Assembly (NCBI GenBank): GCA_051294375.1
Contig: CM119267.1
Span: 1,766,099 to 1,830,098 of the forward strand
Reading direction: 5' to 3'
DNA from: Paraspadella gotoi
Taxonomy: Eukaryota; Chaetognatha
Length of the DNA stretch: 64,000 nt
Position numbers and translations under genes: made by a program. Positions within the stretch are counted from its first letter, which is position 1. The number at the start of each line of letters is the position of its first letter. A model generated the notes under the pieces. It was not told where the DNA came from. It saw nothing but the letters and a program-made list of their open reading frames with translations, and did no database searches. Below, one piece after another: positions 35,433 to 51,549 of this stretch.

Positions 35433-36105
35433 CCATCTGTTTTTTTTTTCTTCATCGAAGATCTTCATCACCCAATAAATACAGATCATCAACAATGCAG
35501 TGATTATCCCTCAGGGCGGATGAGAAGGACTGAGGGAGAGGGAGTTGTGATGATGCGGGGTCAAGAAGAGGAAAGTGGTTCTTTCCTCTCCGACTCCCTC
35601 TTCTTTTTCCTCCCTTCCTTCTTTTCTTTCCTTTCCTTTTCTTCTTTCCTCCCCAACTCCCTTTCCTTTTTCCTCCCTTCCTTCTTTTCTTTCCTTTCCT
35701 TTTCTTCTTTCCTCCCCAACTCTCTCTTCTTTTTCCTCCCTTCCTCCTTTTCTTTACTTTCCTTCTCTTCTTTCCTCCCCGACTTCTTTCCCTTTTTCCT
35801 CCCTTCCTCCTTTTCTTTCCTTCCGTTTCCTCCGCGTGAAATGAATACGTAAATACTACGAAACAAACTGAATCAGAATGAGAGAGAAAAGTGAGGAGGA
35901 AGAGAAAAAAAAGAAAAAAAAAGAAAAAAGTTTAAACCTTTTTAAACGAAGTTAAAATTATAAAAAAATTATATTATGAAGACTCGCAATATAAGAGTCG
36001 AAACATGTCCGACTAATTGTCAATAAAATCGTTGTTGACTCATCTAAAAAAAGTTATATAGAGAAGAAAAGATATGACAGAAAAAGTTATTCTAAAAAAA
36101 AAATA
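34501..36105. other. no gene recognised; AT-rich then pyrimidine-rich DNA
   Basis: 34980-35860 is CT-rich, with (CTT/CCT)n and a 59-60-bp repeat at 35585-35830 (TTTTTCCTCCCTTCCTTCTT units, four copies). Ser/Phe/Leu frames of 90-180 residues come from it. A 71-residue frame at 34766-34981 has ordinary composition but no recognisable motif. Confidence 0.65.
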
Positions 36106-36133
36106 AGTCTCTCTCTCTCTCGCTCTTCCTCTC

Positions 36134-36173
<40 letters not shown>

Positions 36174-36292
36174 TCTCTCTCTCTCTCTCCTGCCGCCTTT
36201 AGTTTCTTGTCAACAACGTTTGACCTCCGATGTGACCTTCAATTGTTTTGCACCACAACCGGGCGAGTGGTCAAAAGATAGAGAGAGAGAGA

Positions 36293-36326
<34 letters not shown>

Positions 36327-36374
36327 TGAGACAGACAGACAGACAGACGAAGAGAAAGAGAGAGAGAGAGTGAT

Positions 36375-36417
<43 letters not shown>

Positions 36418-36418
36418 T

Positions 36419-36495
<77 letters not shown>

Positions 36496-36535
36496 CAAGA
36501 CAGACCAGACAGAGAGAGAGAGAGAAGCGAGAGAG
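36106..36535. repeat. CT tract then long (GA)n
   Basis: CT at 36110-36190 and GA with small interruptions at 36280-36535, with CAGACAGACAGAC inside. CT and GA arms facing each other could fold back. Confidence 0.9.
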
Positions 36536-38699
<2,164 letters not shown>

Positions 38700-38705
38700 G
38701 ATGAG

Positions 38706-38755
<50 letters not shown>

Positions 38756-39145
38756 AGAAGAGAAGAGAGAGAGAGAGAGAGTGGGCGTGTCCCCCCCCCC
38801 GCACTTCTCCCTCCCCAGGCGGTGCGGGCGGTCTTCTTCCATATTCATTCCTTGGTCCTTTCTTTGTTCTTTTATTGTTGTATTTTCGTTGTTCTGCCAA
38901 AGAGCATTCTTCTCCGCGTCCGCCGGATGGGGCGCCCTAGAGGAAGAGGGGGGCGGTGAGGCGAAACGAAATCAAAAAAATGAGGCGATTGGGGTGGCAG
39001 AGGCGGCGCGGCGGCGGCGGCGGCGGCGGCGGCAGCCTGTGGACAAGTTCCCTAGCGAAGATTTTCTCCGCCCACTTCGTCGAGTTGGCGTGATCGTTGG
39101 TTTAAACAGGTTGAGTTAAAAATAAGAAAGAGAGAGAAGAAGAAA

Positions 39146-39177
<32 letters not shown>

Positions 39178-39269
39178 CGAGCCTTCTACTTACAAAATAA
39201 ATCTTAATTGTTCTACACTTTTGTTTGTGCAGCTCTCACTCCCTCTCTATTCGCTATTTTCTGAGAAGA

Positions 39270-39339
<70 letters not shown>

Positions 39340-39884
39340 NNNNNNNNNNNNNNNNNNNNNNNNNAGATAGAGAAGACGAGAGAGACGAGAGATGGGCGTG
39401 TCCCCCCGCCCCGCACTTCTCCCCCCCAGGCGGTGGCGGCGGTCTTCTTCCATTGTCATTCCTTGCCTTTCTTTGTTCTTATATTGTTATTTTCGTTGTT
39501 CGGCCAAAAGAGCAATTCTTCGTCCGCTTCCGCCGCGAGGGCGCCTGAGGAAGGGGGGGCGGTGACAGGCGAAACGAAATCAAAAAAATGAGGCGATGGT
39601 GGTAGGCAGAGGCGGCGCGGCCGCGGCGCGGCGGCAGCCGTGGACAATTTCCCTAGCGAAGATTTTCTCCGCCCACTTCGTCGAGTTGCGACGTATCGTT
39701 GGTTAAACATGGCTGAGTTTAAAAATAAGAAGAGAGAGAGAGAAGAAAAGGAGAGAGAGAGAGAGAGAGCGAGACGCAGCTCTTCTATACAAAATAACTT
39801 AATTGTTCTACACCTTTTGTTGTTGCAGCTCTCACTCCCTCTCTATTCGCTATTTTCTGAGAAGAGAGAGGAAAGAGAGAGAGA

Positions 39885-39915
<31 letters not shown>

Positions 39916-39960
39916 GAGAGAGGAGAGAGAGAGAGAGAGAGATACCACTGACTCGGAGAA
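38700..39960. repeat. noisy tandem duplicate, about 600 bp, around a 25-N gap
   Basis: Each copy runs (GA)n, GGGCGTGTCCCCC, GCACTTCTCCC, TTGTTCTT, GAAACGAAATCAAAAAAATG, CAGAGGCGGCGCGG, CCCTAGCGAAGATTTTCTCC, CACTTCGTCGAGTTG, CAGCTCTCACTCCCTCTCTA and TTCGCTATTTTCTGAGAAG. The 25-N gap is 39340-39364. Copy 1 has a perfect (GGC)n run that is broken in copy 2. Confidence 0.9.
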
Positions 39961-41226
39961 ACCCCACCGTGCGCCTTGATTGAGACACTCTTTCCTTCTT
40001 TATCTTTTTTTCCTTTTTTCTTTTCACTATTTTTCTTTTATTCTTTTATTTTATTTTATTCTTACTTTTTGTGTTTTTTATTTTTTCTTTATTTCTTCTT
40101 TTTTTCTAACTGTCCGAGTGTCGGTCTGTCTGTCCATTAGCCTGTTTGTATTTTTTTTTATCTTTCTTTCCTTTTTTGTAAATCGCCTTTTTTTTCTTTT
40201 TTTTTTAAATTATTTTTTTCCGGTTATTTAACTTTTTTTTCCTACAAGGATTTGTCTTTTACTTTCTCAACAATGATCATTTACCCTTTACTTTCTATAG
40301 AAATTTGTTCTTCTGTCTGCACCCACTAGATCTTCATTTATATCACTTTTTCAACATAGTAAATTTTTGCCTATTTTAGTCTTAATAAACCAGATGGCTC
40401 CAGAAACATAAGAACATTTTGAAAAAAAAATAGCAATCAATTTTAGTTTAAGTACATCTACCAGAGGTTCCATCTTTTTTCTGAAACAAAAGAACAGTCC
40501 CATTAATTTTTTTTGTGTTTTCACCCTATTCTATTTTTAAATTGTTATTATCTTAATTTTTTTAAATGTTTTTTCTTTTTCTATTTTATTTTATTTTATC
40601 TTTTATTCTATGTCTTGATCAAAGCTTTTTACTCATATATCATATATAGAAAGCAAAATAATATTTTTGGATTTATAAAAAAATTTTAAGTACCAAAATG
40701 TTAAACAGTTTAGTTTAAGCCCTTGAAAGCGATTTACATGTATTGGCGCAGCCACTGGTTCTTTTTGTTCCTTCTTATTCTATTTCCCTCTTTATTTCCC
40801 TATTTATTTCTTTCTTTCACTCTTTCTTTCTTTCCCTCTTTCTTTCTTTCCCCTCTTTTTTTCCCTCTTTTTTTCTTTCCCATCTTTCTTTCCCTCTTTC
40901 TTACCTTCTCTATTTTTTCTTTCCCCTCTTTATTTCTCTTTTTCATTCTTTCCCTCTTTCTTTTTTCCCCTCTTACTTTCGTTCCCTCTTTCTTTCCCTC
41001 CTTCATTCTTTTCTTTCTTTCCCTCTTTCAATCTTTCCCTCTTTCTTTCTTTTCCCTCTTTCTTTTCCTCTTTCTTTCTTTCCCCTCTTTCTTTCCCCTC
41101 TTTCTTTCCTTTTTTCCTTCTTTTAATTCATATCCCTCCCACCTCTTCATCTTTATTTGTTCTCCCTGATCTTCCTTTGTTGGTCTTGTTTTTTCTCCTC
41201 CTTCCTTTTCTTTGTTTACTCAATCG

Positions 41227-41348
<122 letters not shown>

Positions 41349-41644
41349 TCACATTTTTCACATTCGATCTTCCAAATCTTCGAATTATGGAATTCGGGTG
41401 AGAGACGGACCTCACATCCGGGGCGAGACGGACATACGGAGAGTCGGACATCCGGGAGAATGTCCCACGTCATCGTGAGACTTTGATCCGACACTTTTGT
41501 TGTGTGGATCGGAAGAGAGAAATGAAATAGAGAATTAAGTAAGAATGAAAAGGGTTTTTCGGCTTTCGACCGGACGCGCCAGTTATTTCTTGTAAGTATA
41601 TTATATACCTTTTTTACAATCGAAACAGTTTACTGATATTAGGT

Positions 41645-41800
41645 ATGAAGTTGAGACAACCGATACAAAATTTATCCATTCATTTAATAAATAAGCAATC
41701 TTGCCCCTGACTTTGGACGAGCTACGGTCGCTTATAGTATCCGTGACCCTTACGAGATGAGGTTGCACGTCCCTGCAAACTTTCAATCCAAACCGAGAGA
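41645..41800 (-). repeat. dispersed repeat R1, copy 3 (minus strand)
   Basis: The reverse complement reads TTTGCAGGGACGTGC, CAAAGTCAGGGGCAAGATTG, TTATTTATTAAATGAATGG and ATCGGTTGTCTCAACTTCAT. A noisy duplicate of this copy lies at about 45660-45850. An 89-residue minus-strand frame (41601-41870) overlaps it and is probably incidental. Confidence 0.75.
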
Positions 41801-42175
41801 ACCAAACTTCCCCATCAATAAAGTGGAATAATATTTCAAAATATATGTTTTGATTGCATGATAAGATCACTTCTTTTTTGAGACAAAAAAACTTGACTTT
41901 TGTTTTGGATCAACCGAACATAAACAAAACAAAACATAAAACAAAACAAAACATAAAACAAAACAAAACATAAACAAAACAAAGCGTGAATTCGATTCAC
42001 TTAATCGCAACGGAAATGTGAATGGACTTCACGTGAATTTAGAATCGTGATTGACGACGTGAGAGTCACTACGATCCTACGAGTCATTCTTTTCGTCGTT
42101 CACAGCGAAACAATCACATTAAAAACAGACGTCGTTGGTCGGGGGGGGCGACATTCGGCACGGTACTGAGCGGCG

Positions 42176-42176
<1 letters not shown>

Positions 42177-42212
<36 letters not shown>
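42177..42212. repeat. (GAC)n microsatellite
   Basis: Perfect GAC triplets after GGCGGT. In copy 2 (about 46370-46410) the corresponding bases are scrambled. Confidence 0.94.
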
Positions 42213-42213
<1 letters not shown>

Positions 42214-42449
42214 TAAAATTGTCGCCGAAATAGTGATCACACATCGATTATGAACTAAAGACTAAAGAATAAGACTTTGTCTTCACTGACATTAAATGTT
42301 CGTGATTTTTATTCTATTATAATTTCTTTCGTTTTCTCTTTTTTTTTTTTTTGCTAATAATCCACAATAAAAAAATTTTGCCCACATCTGAAATTCATTT
42401 CTTTTCATGGAATTGTCGATGCGTCACAATAGACTGTCTAATTTCTTGT

Positions 42450-43660
42450 CTCTCTTCTTAGATATTAAAAAATTATAAATTTTTTGGGGATCAATTTTTA
42501 GTTTATTAAATTTCTGGACAGAAATTAATAGTCAAAAGCGAAGGTTTTTAATTAAAAATGTGCGGTTTATTAAGATTGGCCTTTAATTACAGTTGAGTCG
42601 CCTAAATCTTAAGCTTTCAAAGAAAATCCGTTTCCTAGTTAAAGCAATGGCGTTACGTACCTTCCGTCAGAGTTAGGCTTGAAAGGTGCCCAATGGAAAT
42701 TATGTAAACATTGGTCATTTGTGAAGTTTTTTGTTTTTCTACATTTTGGAAGAAAGTTGCCCATAAAATTTATTAGTTTTTTGATTGGGATCACATGCGC
42801 ATGCTGAGGAATAGGCGCCTATTTTTACTTTTGGCTGTAATTGGCAGCCGGCTTTAGATTTCTGGAAGAACTGTTGTTAAATCCCTTTTTTGTAATGTAC
42901 CGGTCCCTCCTTTTTTTCCTAGTTTAAATTTAACTATTTTTGTCAGTCCCACAATTTTTAATGCCAATGTCTGCGCTTTTTTATAAATCCTAATTATTTT
43001 ACGTGCAACCTTAATCCTTTATATCTCCTGGAAGCCATATGATGTATTATAAATAGTGGAGGTAAGCAAGCGTCTAAGATCCTCATTTTCCTTTATGTTT
43101 TGCCTCCGGTCTCTCCCATCCCTTTTATTTTCCGTTTTCTTTTTGAAGACACCTTTCGAAGGCTCAGTGTAGAGATCATTATGAACGGACTGTTGACATG
43201 CTAATCTAATAGTCGTATTTTATATAACAGGAAAAGGCGCGGGGAGGGTCGCAGGGAAAATACTCGTGGGGGGAGCAAGCCCCAACAGGAAGATCCGTTC
43301 TGGGCCAGCGTCGATTTGTTTTCCCTTTCCTCCCAGAATGAAACACTCTCCTGTCTTTTCCCTTGTAAAATGTAAACAATATGTTAAAAACACTCGTTCC
43401 CGGGATCTGTCCGCGCGAAATCTCCTCTTGGGTTAAGTCTTCTAGCACCGTGGCTACCCGAAAGGAAAACGTTTCCCGCTTTTGGAAATATAGTGTTTTG
43501 TTAATTTGTCCTCCTTACCCTCTACTACTCACCATATGTTAAAAACAATAAGGACAATAGTTACAATAGACCCCCTGTGTGTTGTTTTCACTACGACACC
43601 AAACAATTTCCCGTCAAGAAACTATCGTCCGTCTAAAGCTAGGAAGGTTATAAAGTGGAC
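42450..43660. other. unique region, no gene confirmed
   Basis: Holds an 80-residue minus-strand frame (43206-43448) of mixed composition, beginning MLEDLTQEEISRGQIPGTSV, with no family I recognise. TATAAATAG occurs near 43049 but nothing supports a promoter. Confidence 0.35.
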
Positions 43661-45200
43661 AATTTTTTTTTTCTTTTTCTCACTCCCTTATTATTTTATT
43701 TTTTAAAAATTCTTTCTTACTTGTTGTGTTTCTTTTTAAAATCTTTTTTTTCTCCTCTTATTTCTTCTTCTTTTTTTTTTCTAACTTCCCGAGTGTCCGG
43801 GGTCCCCCCCCTGTCCCCTTTCCATTAAGCCTGTTTGCTACTCTCCTTTCTTTTTAAATCCGTTATCCTTTCCTTTTTTTTGTTTGTAAACAACATGCCT
43901 GTTCTCTTTTTCTCATTTTTGTTTTTTTTTAAACTTAACTTTTTTTACGGTTTTATTTTTAAACTTCTTCTTTCCTACAAAGGAATTTGTACCTTTTATC
44001 TTTTCCTCAACAATGTAATCCTCATTTATACACCCTCTTTACTTTCTAATAGAAAATTTTTGTTTCTCTCTGCCTTTTGCACCCACCTAGATTTCTTCAT
44101 TTAACAAAACTTTTTTCCAAAACAATAAGTAAGCTCAAAGTTTTTTTGCCCTTATTTGTTAGCTCTCTTACAATTAACAGAAGGCCCTCCCAGACACCAT
44201 CACAAGAAACATTTTTTTAAAAAAAAAACATAGCAAAATTCCAATCCTTTTTAAAAGTTTTTAAGGTACAAAATTCTAAACCAGAACAGGTTCCTCCCTT
44301 TTTTTTCCTGAAAAACAAAAGAACAGTCCCATAATTTATCTTTGTGTTTTTCTCCACCCATTCCTATTTAAATTGTCTTATTACCTTAGATTTCTTTTTT
44401 AAAATGTTTTTTTTCCCCTTTTCCCTATTTAATTATCTTATTCTATCTTTTATTCCTTATTCTTGATCAAAGAGCCTTTTTTTCGACCAACTATCAATAT
44501 ATAGAAAGCAAAAATAATCATTTTTCTGGATTTAAACTAAAAAAAAATTTTTAAAGTAACCAAAATGTATGAAAAACAAGTTTAGTTTCTAAGCCCTTGC
44601 AAAAAGCCCGAAGTTAACATTGCTAATTTGGCGAACCGCCATCTTGGTTCTTCTTCCTTGTTCTTCTTAATCTATTCTTCCTCTTTATATCCCCTATTTA
44701 TTTCTTTCTTCAGACTCTTCTTTCTTTCCCCTCTTTCTTTTCTTTCCCCTCTTTTTTTCGCCTCTTTTTTCTTCCTTCCATTCTTTTCTTTCCCTCTTTC
44801 TCCTTCTTCTATTTTTTCTTTTCCCCCCCTCTTTATGTTCTTTTTTCATTTCTTTCCCGTCTTTCTTTTTTCCCTCCACTTACTTCGTTCCCTCTTTCTT
44901 TTCCCTCCTTCATTCTTTTCTTACTCCCCTTCCTCTTTCCCATCTTTTCTCTTTCCTCCCCTTTTCTCCTCTTCTCCCGCGTCTTTTCCTCCCTTTCCTT
45001 TCCTTTCCCCTCGTTTCTTCCCCTCTTTTCTTTTTCCTTTTTCCTTCTTTTTAAATTCATAGTCCCTCCCACCCATCTTCCTCATCTTTTAATTTTTGTT
45101 TCTCCCCCCCTGATCCTTCCCTTGGTTTGGTCTTGTTCTTGCTCCTCCTCCTTCTCTCTTTGTTTGTACTCATCGCCCTTCTTCTCTCCGTTCTCTTCTC

Positions 45201-45256
<56 letters not shown>

Positions 45257-46760
45257 TCTCTTTCTTCTTTCTTTTCTTTCTACTTTTCACATTTTTCCAC
45301 ATTCGATCTTCCAAATCCTTCCCGAATTTATGGAATTTCCGGGTGAGAGACGGACCTTTCACCATCCGGGGGGCGAAGGACGGGAACATACGGAGAGTTC
45401 GGAAATTCCGATGAGAGAATGTCCCACGTCAAATCGTGAGGACTTTCTGAATCGACACTTTTGTATTCTTTGTGGTTGGGGAATCGGAAAGAGAAATGAA
45501 AAGAGAATAAGTTAAGAATGAAATAAGGGTTTTTTTTCGGCTTCGACGGACGCGGCCAGTTTATTTCTTTGTAAGAATATTATATACCTTTTTTTTACAA
45601 AACAAAATCGGACAAAAGTTTTCATTTACTGGATATTAGGGCTTATTGGAAAGGTTGCTAGCAAATTCCGAAATTTACAAATATTTTATCCCATTTCATT
45701 TAATAAATAAGCATAAAATGCTTTGCCCCTGCGTACCTTTGTGTACGAGCTATCGGGTTTAGTACATCCGTCCTTTCATAATAACGAGTATGTGACATTG
45801 CTTTCAGATGCCCAGGTGCAACGTCCCTGCAAAGCTTTTCTAAATTCCCTATAACGAGAAAACCAAAATTTCCCATCAATAAAGTGGAAATAATACTTGT
45901 CTAACAATATAATGTTTTTTTTGAATTTGAATGAATAAAGATCAAAACTTTCTTTTTTGAGAACAAAAAAAAAAACTTGATTACTTTTTGTTTTTCTTGG
46001 ATCAACACCGAAAAACATAAACAAAAACAAAACATACAAACAAACCAACATAAAACCAAATAAACAAAACAAACTAAAACAAAACCAAAGCGTGGAAATC
46101 CGAAGTCTTTTCAAAATTAAATCGCAAAACGGAAAAAAAAAGTGAAAATCGGAGCTTCACCAAACGGAACAACTTCTAGAATCGTCAGGCGGATTGGACC
46201 GACACGTGAAAAGTTCACTAACGAATCCTTCACGAGTCCCATTTTCTTTTTTTCCCCCCGCGTTCCCACCGCCGAACCCAAAATCACATAATAAAAACAC
46301 GAAAACGTCCGTTGGCCCGGGGGGCGGAAACAATTCGGCCCCGAAGTTAACTGGGCGGCGGCTGTACCGGACCGAACGACGGAACACCGACGAACACGAC
46401 GACGAACGACCGAAACTTAAAATTGTCCCCCCCCGCCGAAAATAGTTCCGGAAATCAACCATCATTATTTGAAACCTAACACGAACCTACAAAAAGAAAT
46501 AAGGGACCCTTTTGTCCTTCAACTGACCACCTTAAGAACTGTTCTGCGTCGATTTTGTTTTTTAAAATTGCTAATATACATTTCCTCCTGTTCGTTTCCC
46601 CTTCTTTTTTTTTTTTTTCTTTGGCTAATCAAATTCCACAATTAAAAAAAAAAATTTTTTTTTGCCCAACATCTTTGAAATTTAATTTTTTCCCTTTTTC
46701 ATTGAAAGAAATTGCTCCCCGATGCGGTCCCCCCCACAATTAGACTGTCCTAACATTTCC

Positions 46761-48410
46761 TTGGTCCCCTCCTCTTCTTAAGAATATTTTTCCGCCTTTC
46801 CCCCTCCCTTCTTCATCCCTCTCCCCCCCCTTCTCCTTTTCTTCTCACTGAAGCGCTTTTTCTCTAAACGGCCGCGACCCTAGATTATCCGAGAATTATC
46901 CGCAAATAAAACCAAAATCTACAGTTTCATCTCTATTTCCTTCTAAGATGTGGCCCTAGATTTGTGCCCTAACTAATTTAAATTTGAAAATCCCAAATCC
47001 GTGTTCAACCCCGCTCTCAACATAAAGTATAATCCCTTTTCGGAACCCAAACGAGTTCTTAAACATGTTAAAACACCTTAACTTTAAAACCTTGTCTTTT
47101 AATTTCTTTAGAAACCCAATGTAACTAAAGCCCAGAAAATAGTAACCACATTTGGAGATAATACACAATTCCCCAATTCTTCAGGTGAAACCAAAAATAC
47201 ATTCCAATCGTAGAAGCCCCAATGTAGAAAACGGACCAGGTAAGGCAAAGATAGCGACAGGTTCACAGGACAAAGTAATGAAAGTGGTGCACAAGGGTTT
47301 ACAAAACTACAACAAAAATGAACCCACTGCCCTAAATTAAAAAAAGTAAAAATCTAACATAAATCTTTAACAGCTTAAACTTCACCAAAGTAACTAATAA
47401 CTAACAAACCTAAGTTAAAACAATTCCAAACTAATAAATTCCAAACTGTGAACAACTTCTAACCTTCCAATTTTGGGTCCAAAAAACCCGAAGAAAACAT
47501 AAAACATTGGCCAAGTAAAGTAAGTACCAAAACAATTATTTAACAAGTATCTGTCCCCTTTTTTCAATTTTTTTTAACACACGAGGGTTTTCTTTTGTGA
47601 CATCCGAAGAAGTAAAAAGGCGGTTGAACAGGAAATAAACTTGGAAACACGCCCCTTTCGATCGTTTAGCCCCTTACACTCACACACACGGCGGAACAGA
47701 AAAGTAAAAAATTTCAGCTATTCAAGCGGAAAAACAGAAATGATCTATTCGATCTAAACGAAAAACTAAACATTATACGCCGAATAAAAAAAAGGCATCG
47801 CCTTTCCCCCCTCCACTCACTCCTTTTCCCCCTCTCCTCCTTCCTCCCTCCTTCGTCCTCTTTCCCCCCTCCCCTTCTCTTCCCTCCCCCTTTTCTCTCT
47901 CTCTCCCCCTCTTCCATCTCATTTCCTCCCCCCCCCCTCTCCATCTCACTTGCCCCTCCTCCTCCCCTCCCTTCCCCCCATCCCCTCTCCCCTCTCCTGC
48001 TCTCCCCCCTCCCTTTCCCTCTCCCCCCTTTTCCCTCCTCTCCCTGCTTTCCTCTTTTCCTCCTCTCTCCCCTGCTCCCCATCCCAAAACCCTTGTTGAA
48101 CCANNNNNNNNNNNNNNNNNNNNNNNNNCCCATCCCACACTCTTTGAAGCCAAAAAAAATTGGAGACGAAGACAAAGAAATTCGCGGATTCTTTCCGTTT
48201 TCTTTCAAATTTTCTTTCACATTTTCTTTCACATTTTCTTTCCATTTTCGTGCCAAAAGGAAGAGGAAAAAATTCCAGCTGCGAATTTTGACCTCAACAA
48301 AAAATTTTGGGTCTAAAACCGAAAAGGAAAAAAAATCCGGAAAAAGGATTTGGCTAAAAAAAAATCATTGTAAAAAAAAGTTAATGACTCACATTAACTC
48401 ACTTCGTTGA
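46761..48410. other. no gene seen; low-quality-looking sequence and CT tract
   Basis: 46.8-47.7 kb shows frequent doubled bases like the noisy duplicates. 47800-48090 is C/T-rich. A 25-N gap (48104-48128) has similar words on both sides (CCCATCCCA...TTG). Confidence 0.6.
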
Positions 48411-48467
48411 TAGGGAAGCCAGGTACTCTGGGAGTGAACAAACGAGACTGTGAAAGAGTCGTGATTA

Positions 48468-48625
48468 AAAGCTTTCAGGGACCTGCTATGTCATTATCTT
48501 GTAAGAGTGATGGAGGCCTTAAACCACCAAAGCCTGTCCAAAGTCAGGGGCAAGATAGCTTATTTATTAAATGAATAGATAATTTTTATATTGGTTGTAC
48601 TAATTTCATTATATTATTTAATTGA
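48468..48625 (+). repeat. dispersed repeat R1, copy 2
   Basis: Same block order as the copy at 7690: GCTTTCAGGGACCTG, TCATTATCTTGTAAGAGTGA, CAAAGTCAGGGGCAAGATAG, TTATTTATTAAATGAATAG and TATTGGTTGTACTAATTTCA. Confidence 0.75.
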
Positions 48626-48659
48626 TAGGAAAGTCGTTCTATCCAACCATAGTCACCCA

Positions 48660-48980
48660 CTACAATCTGCATAGAACACTCCACACTCCACAGTCAACCA
48701 GCACAGCCACAACACTCAATCATCACACGCGGACCACAGTTAAACACCACCAGCGACCACACTCAATCACCACAGCCACCACAACTCAATCACACAGCGA
48801 CCACAGGTCAAAACAACCCCAAGCGACCAAATCAATCACCACAGGCACCACACTCAATCACCACAGCGACCACGAGTCAAAACACCACAGCGTACCACAC
48901 TCAATCACACAGCCACCACACTCCATCATCACAGCGACCACAGTCAAACACCGCAGAGACCCTCTTAACCACACTCATCG
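48660..48980. repeat. about 26-bp minisatellite, C/A-rich
   Basis: Degenerate units of CACACTCAATCACCACAGCG plus ACCA, with indels. Confidence 0.88.
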
Positions 48981-49220
48981 CCCACAAAATCATTTTTCCT
49001 TCTTTTCATCTTTGAGTCGCAAAAAAAAAACAAATTCGGGACGAAGAAAAAATTTGACGAATTTTTTCGCGAACGGAAAAGTTTTTGGAGAATTAGAGGA
49101 ATTTATCTCCTTGACTCTCTCTCTCTCTCTGTCTCTCTGTCTTTCTCTCTCTCTCCCTCTCTCTCTACTCTCTCTACTACGGACTTAAAAGAGGACAACA
49201 AGAAAGCGACGAATTAAAAA

Positions 49221-49254
<34 letters not shown>

Positions 49255-49467
49255 TNNNNNNNNNNNNNNNNNNNNNNNNNNNNNNNNNNNNNNNNNNNNN
49301 NNNNNNNNNNNNNNNNNNNNNNNNNNNNNNNNNNNNNNNNNNNNNNNNNNNNNNNNNNNNNNNNNNNNNNTTTTTTTTCCTTCTCTCTGATTTTCTCCGA
49401 TTAGCGTTGATTAACTAATGTGCATTATCAATATCTTCCAATTTCATCTTTGCTCTCGAAATAAAAC

Positions 49468-49522
<55 letters not shown>

Positions 49523-50800
49523 GATGTAATGATATCGATTCGCGTGGGAAAATCCTTGTTTAATTCGTAAAAAAATTGTGGCGACTGCGCGTTATCGCTG
49601 CCCGTATGTAATTGAAAAATACCGCACCTTCTTTATCCCCGCAGGTAACGGCAAAATACAGTGATTTCTTGACATTCAGTATGTGTAACTCGAAAATACG
49701 GGGCGTTTTTTTTTCCAAATGATTTCTTCAAACAATGACAAGTACTATTTAATTTCAAATTTGAAACATGCAAAAAAAAATGCAGCAAGTAAACTTTTTC
49801 GTTTACACAAAGGACACATCAGACGCCAATGACATAAATGAAATTTGAACACATTTACATATCACGTGCATACATCTTTACGAATTTAATTCCTTTTTTT
49901 CACGAAATCTTGAGATCTTGTGATAACCTAAAAAAAAATATCATAAAAAAATTAAAAACCGGAAAAAAAAGATAAATAAACTCATAAACTAAAAAAAAAA
50001 AACTCCGATAGATGTTTTTTTTAAAGGTAACGTCCGTTTATTGTTTCCGCCGTCGTCATGGTTACGCTTATTTACGTCAATCAAATTTTTCTCTTAAATT
50101 TCTTTTTCCCTTTTTTTTGTCTTTTGTTTTCCGTCTTTCAACTGAGTTTCTAAACCTTCGACTGTAGACGTCACTCAAATTTTCGCTTTCAGACTCGATT
50201 CGACTTTTAANNNNNNNNNNNNNNNNNNNNNNNNNNNNNNNNNNNNNNNNNNNNNNNNNNNNNNNNNNNNNNNNNNNNNNNNNNNNNNNNNNNNNNNNNN
50301 NNNNNNNNNNNNNNNNNNNNNNNNNNNNNNNNNNNNNNNNNNNNNNNNNNNNNNNNNNNNNNNNNNNNNNNNNNNNNNNNNNNNNNNNNNNNNNNNNNNN
50401 NNNNNNNNNNNNNNNNNNNNNNNNNNNNNNNNNNNNNNNNNNNNNNNNNNNNNNNNNNNNNNNNNNNNNNNNTTTTTTTAAAACTCATGTCAACTCATGT
50501 CAACTCATGTCATCGGTCACCGTTTTTGGCAACTTGATTGACGGAATTTGTCATTTTTCTTCTCTTGACANNNNNNNNNNNNNNNNNNNNNNNNNNNNNN
50601 NNNNNNNNNNNNNNNNNNNNNNNNNNNNNNNNNNNNNNNNNNNNNNNNNNNNNNNNNNNNNNNNNNNNNNNNNNNNNNNNNNNNNNNNNNNNNNNNNNNN
50701 NNNNNNNNNNNNNNNNNNNNNNNNNNNNNNNNNNNNNNNNCCATTTGAAAACTTTTCCACAAATTTGAATCTTTTATTTTCCATACATTTTTGCTTTATA
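48981..50800. other. no gene seen; CT, TTTA and gaps
   Basis: (CT)n 49111-49165 and 49471-49521, (TTTA)n 49218-49255, N fill 49256-49370, 50211-50472 and 50571-50740. 49530-50200 is AT-rich and unique. Confidence 0.7.
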
Positions 50801-50804
50801 TCTA

Positions 50805-51095
50805 CCCAATCACCAAGCTCAATCCCCTTACCCAATTACCTTAAGCCCAATCTCCTTACCCATACCCTTTAAGCCCTATCCCCTTATCCGATCACCTTCA
50901 GCCCAATCTCCTTACCATATACCTTAAGCCCAATCTCCTCACCCAATCACCAAGCCCAAACCCCTTACCCAATCATCTTAAGCCCAATCTTTTTACCCAT
51001 ACACCTTAAGCCCAATTTCTTCACCCAATCACTTTAAGCCCAAACTTCTTACCCATACACCTTAAGCCCAATCCCCTCACCCAATCACCCATCGC
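50805..51095. repeat. about 27-bp minisatellite (CACCTTAAGCCCAATC..)n
   Basis: Roughly ten degenerate units of CTTACCCAATCACCTTAAGC plus CCAATCT. Confidence 0.92.
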
Positions 51096-51444
51096 CCATT
51101 CATTCTCACTTCCTTTCACCGTCCCTCTCTGCCCCCCACAAACCTCTCACGACTCACGCGCGAAGCTTCGTGACTTTTTTCCTCCTCTGATTTCGACTCG
51201 GGGTTTTGTTTGCACGCAACTGCATGCGAATGCACGTCACTTTATGGGCACATGCATTGTTTTTTTGGTTTTTTGTTGTTTTTTTTTGTTTTTTTTTTGG
51301 ACAAAAAGGGAAAAAAATTCAAACCTAAGGAATTAGGGGACGCATGGTATGAAAGTTCTTACTTTCATGCCATGTTTCTTTTTTTCAGTAGAGAATCTCC
51401 GCCCCATGCCTCTCGGATTCTCAGAATCGCGAAACCTTCTCTTC

Positions 51445-51549
51445 GTCACGGCACGCCACGTCTCGCCACGCCACGCTACGCCACGCCACACCACCCCGTA
51501 CAAAACCACGCCACGCCACGCCATCCCTCGCCACACTGTNNNNNNNNNN
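51445..51549. repeat. (CCACG)n pentanucleotide array ending in a 10-N gap
   Basis: CACGCCACGCTACGCCACGC-type repeats at 51448-51538, with 10 N at 51540-51549. N fill 51652-51844 follows an (AAC)n run. Confidence 0.9.
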
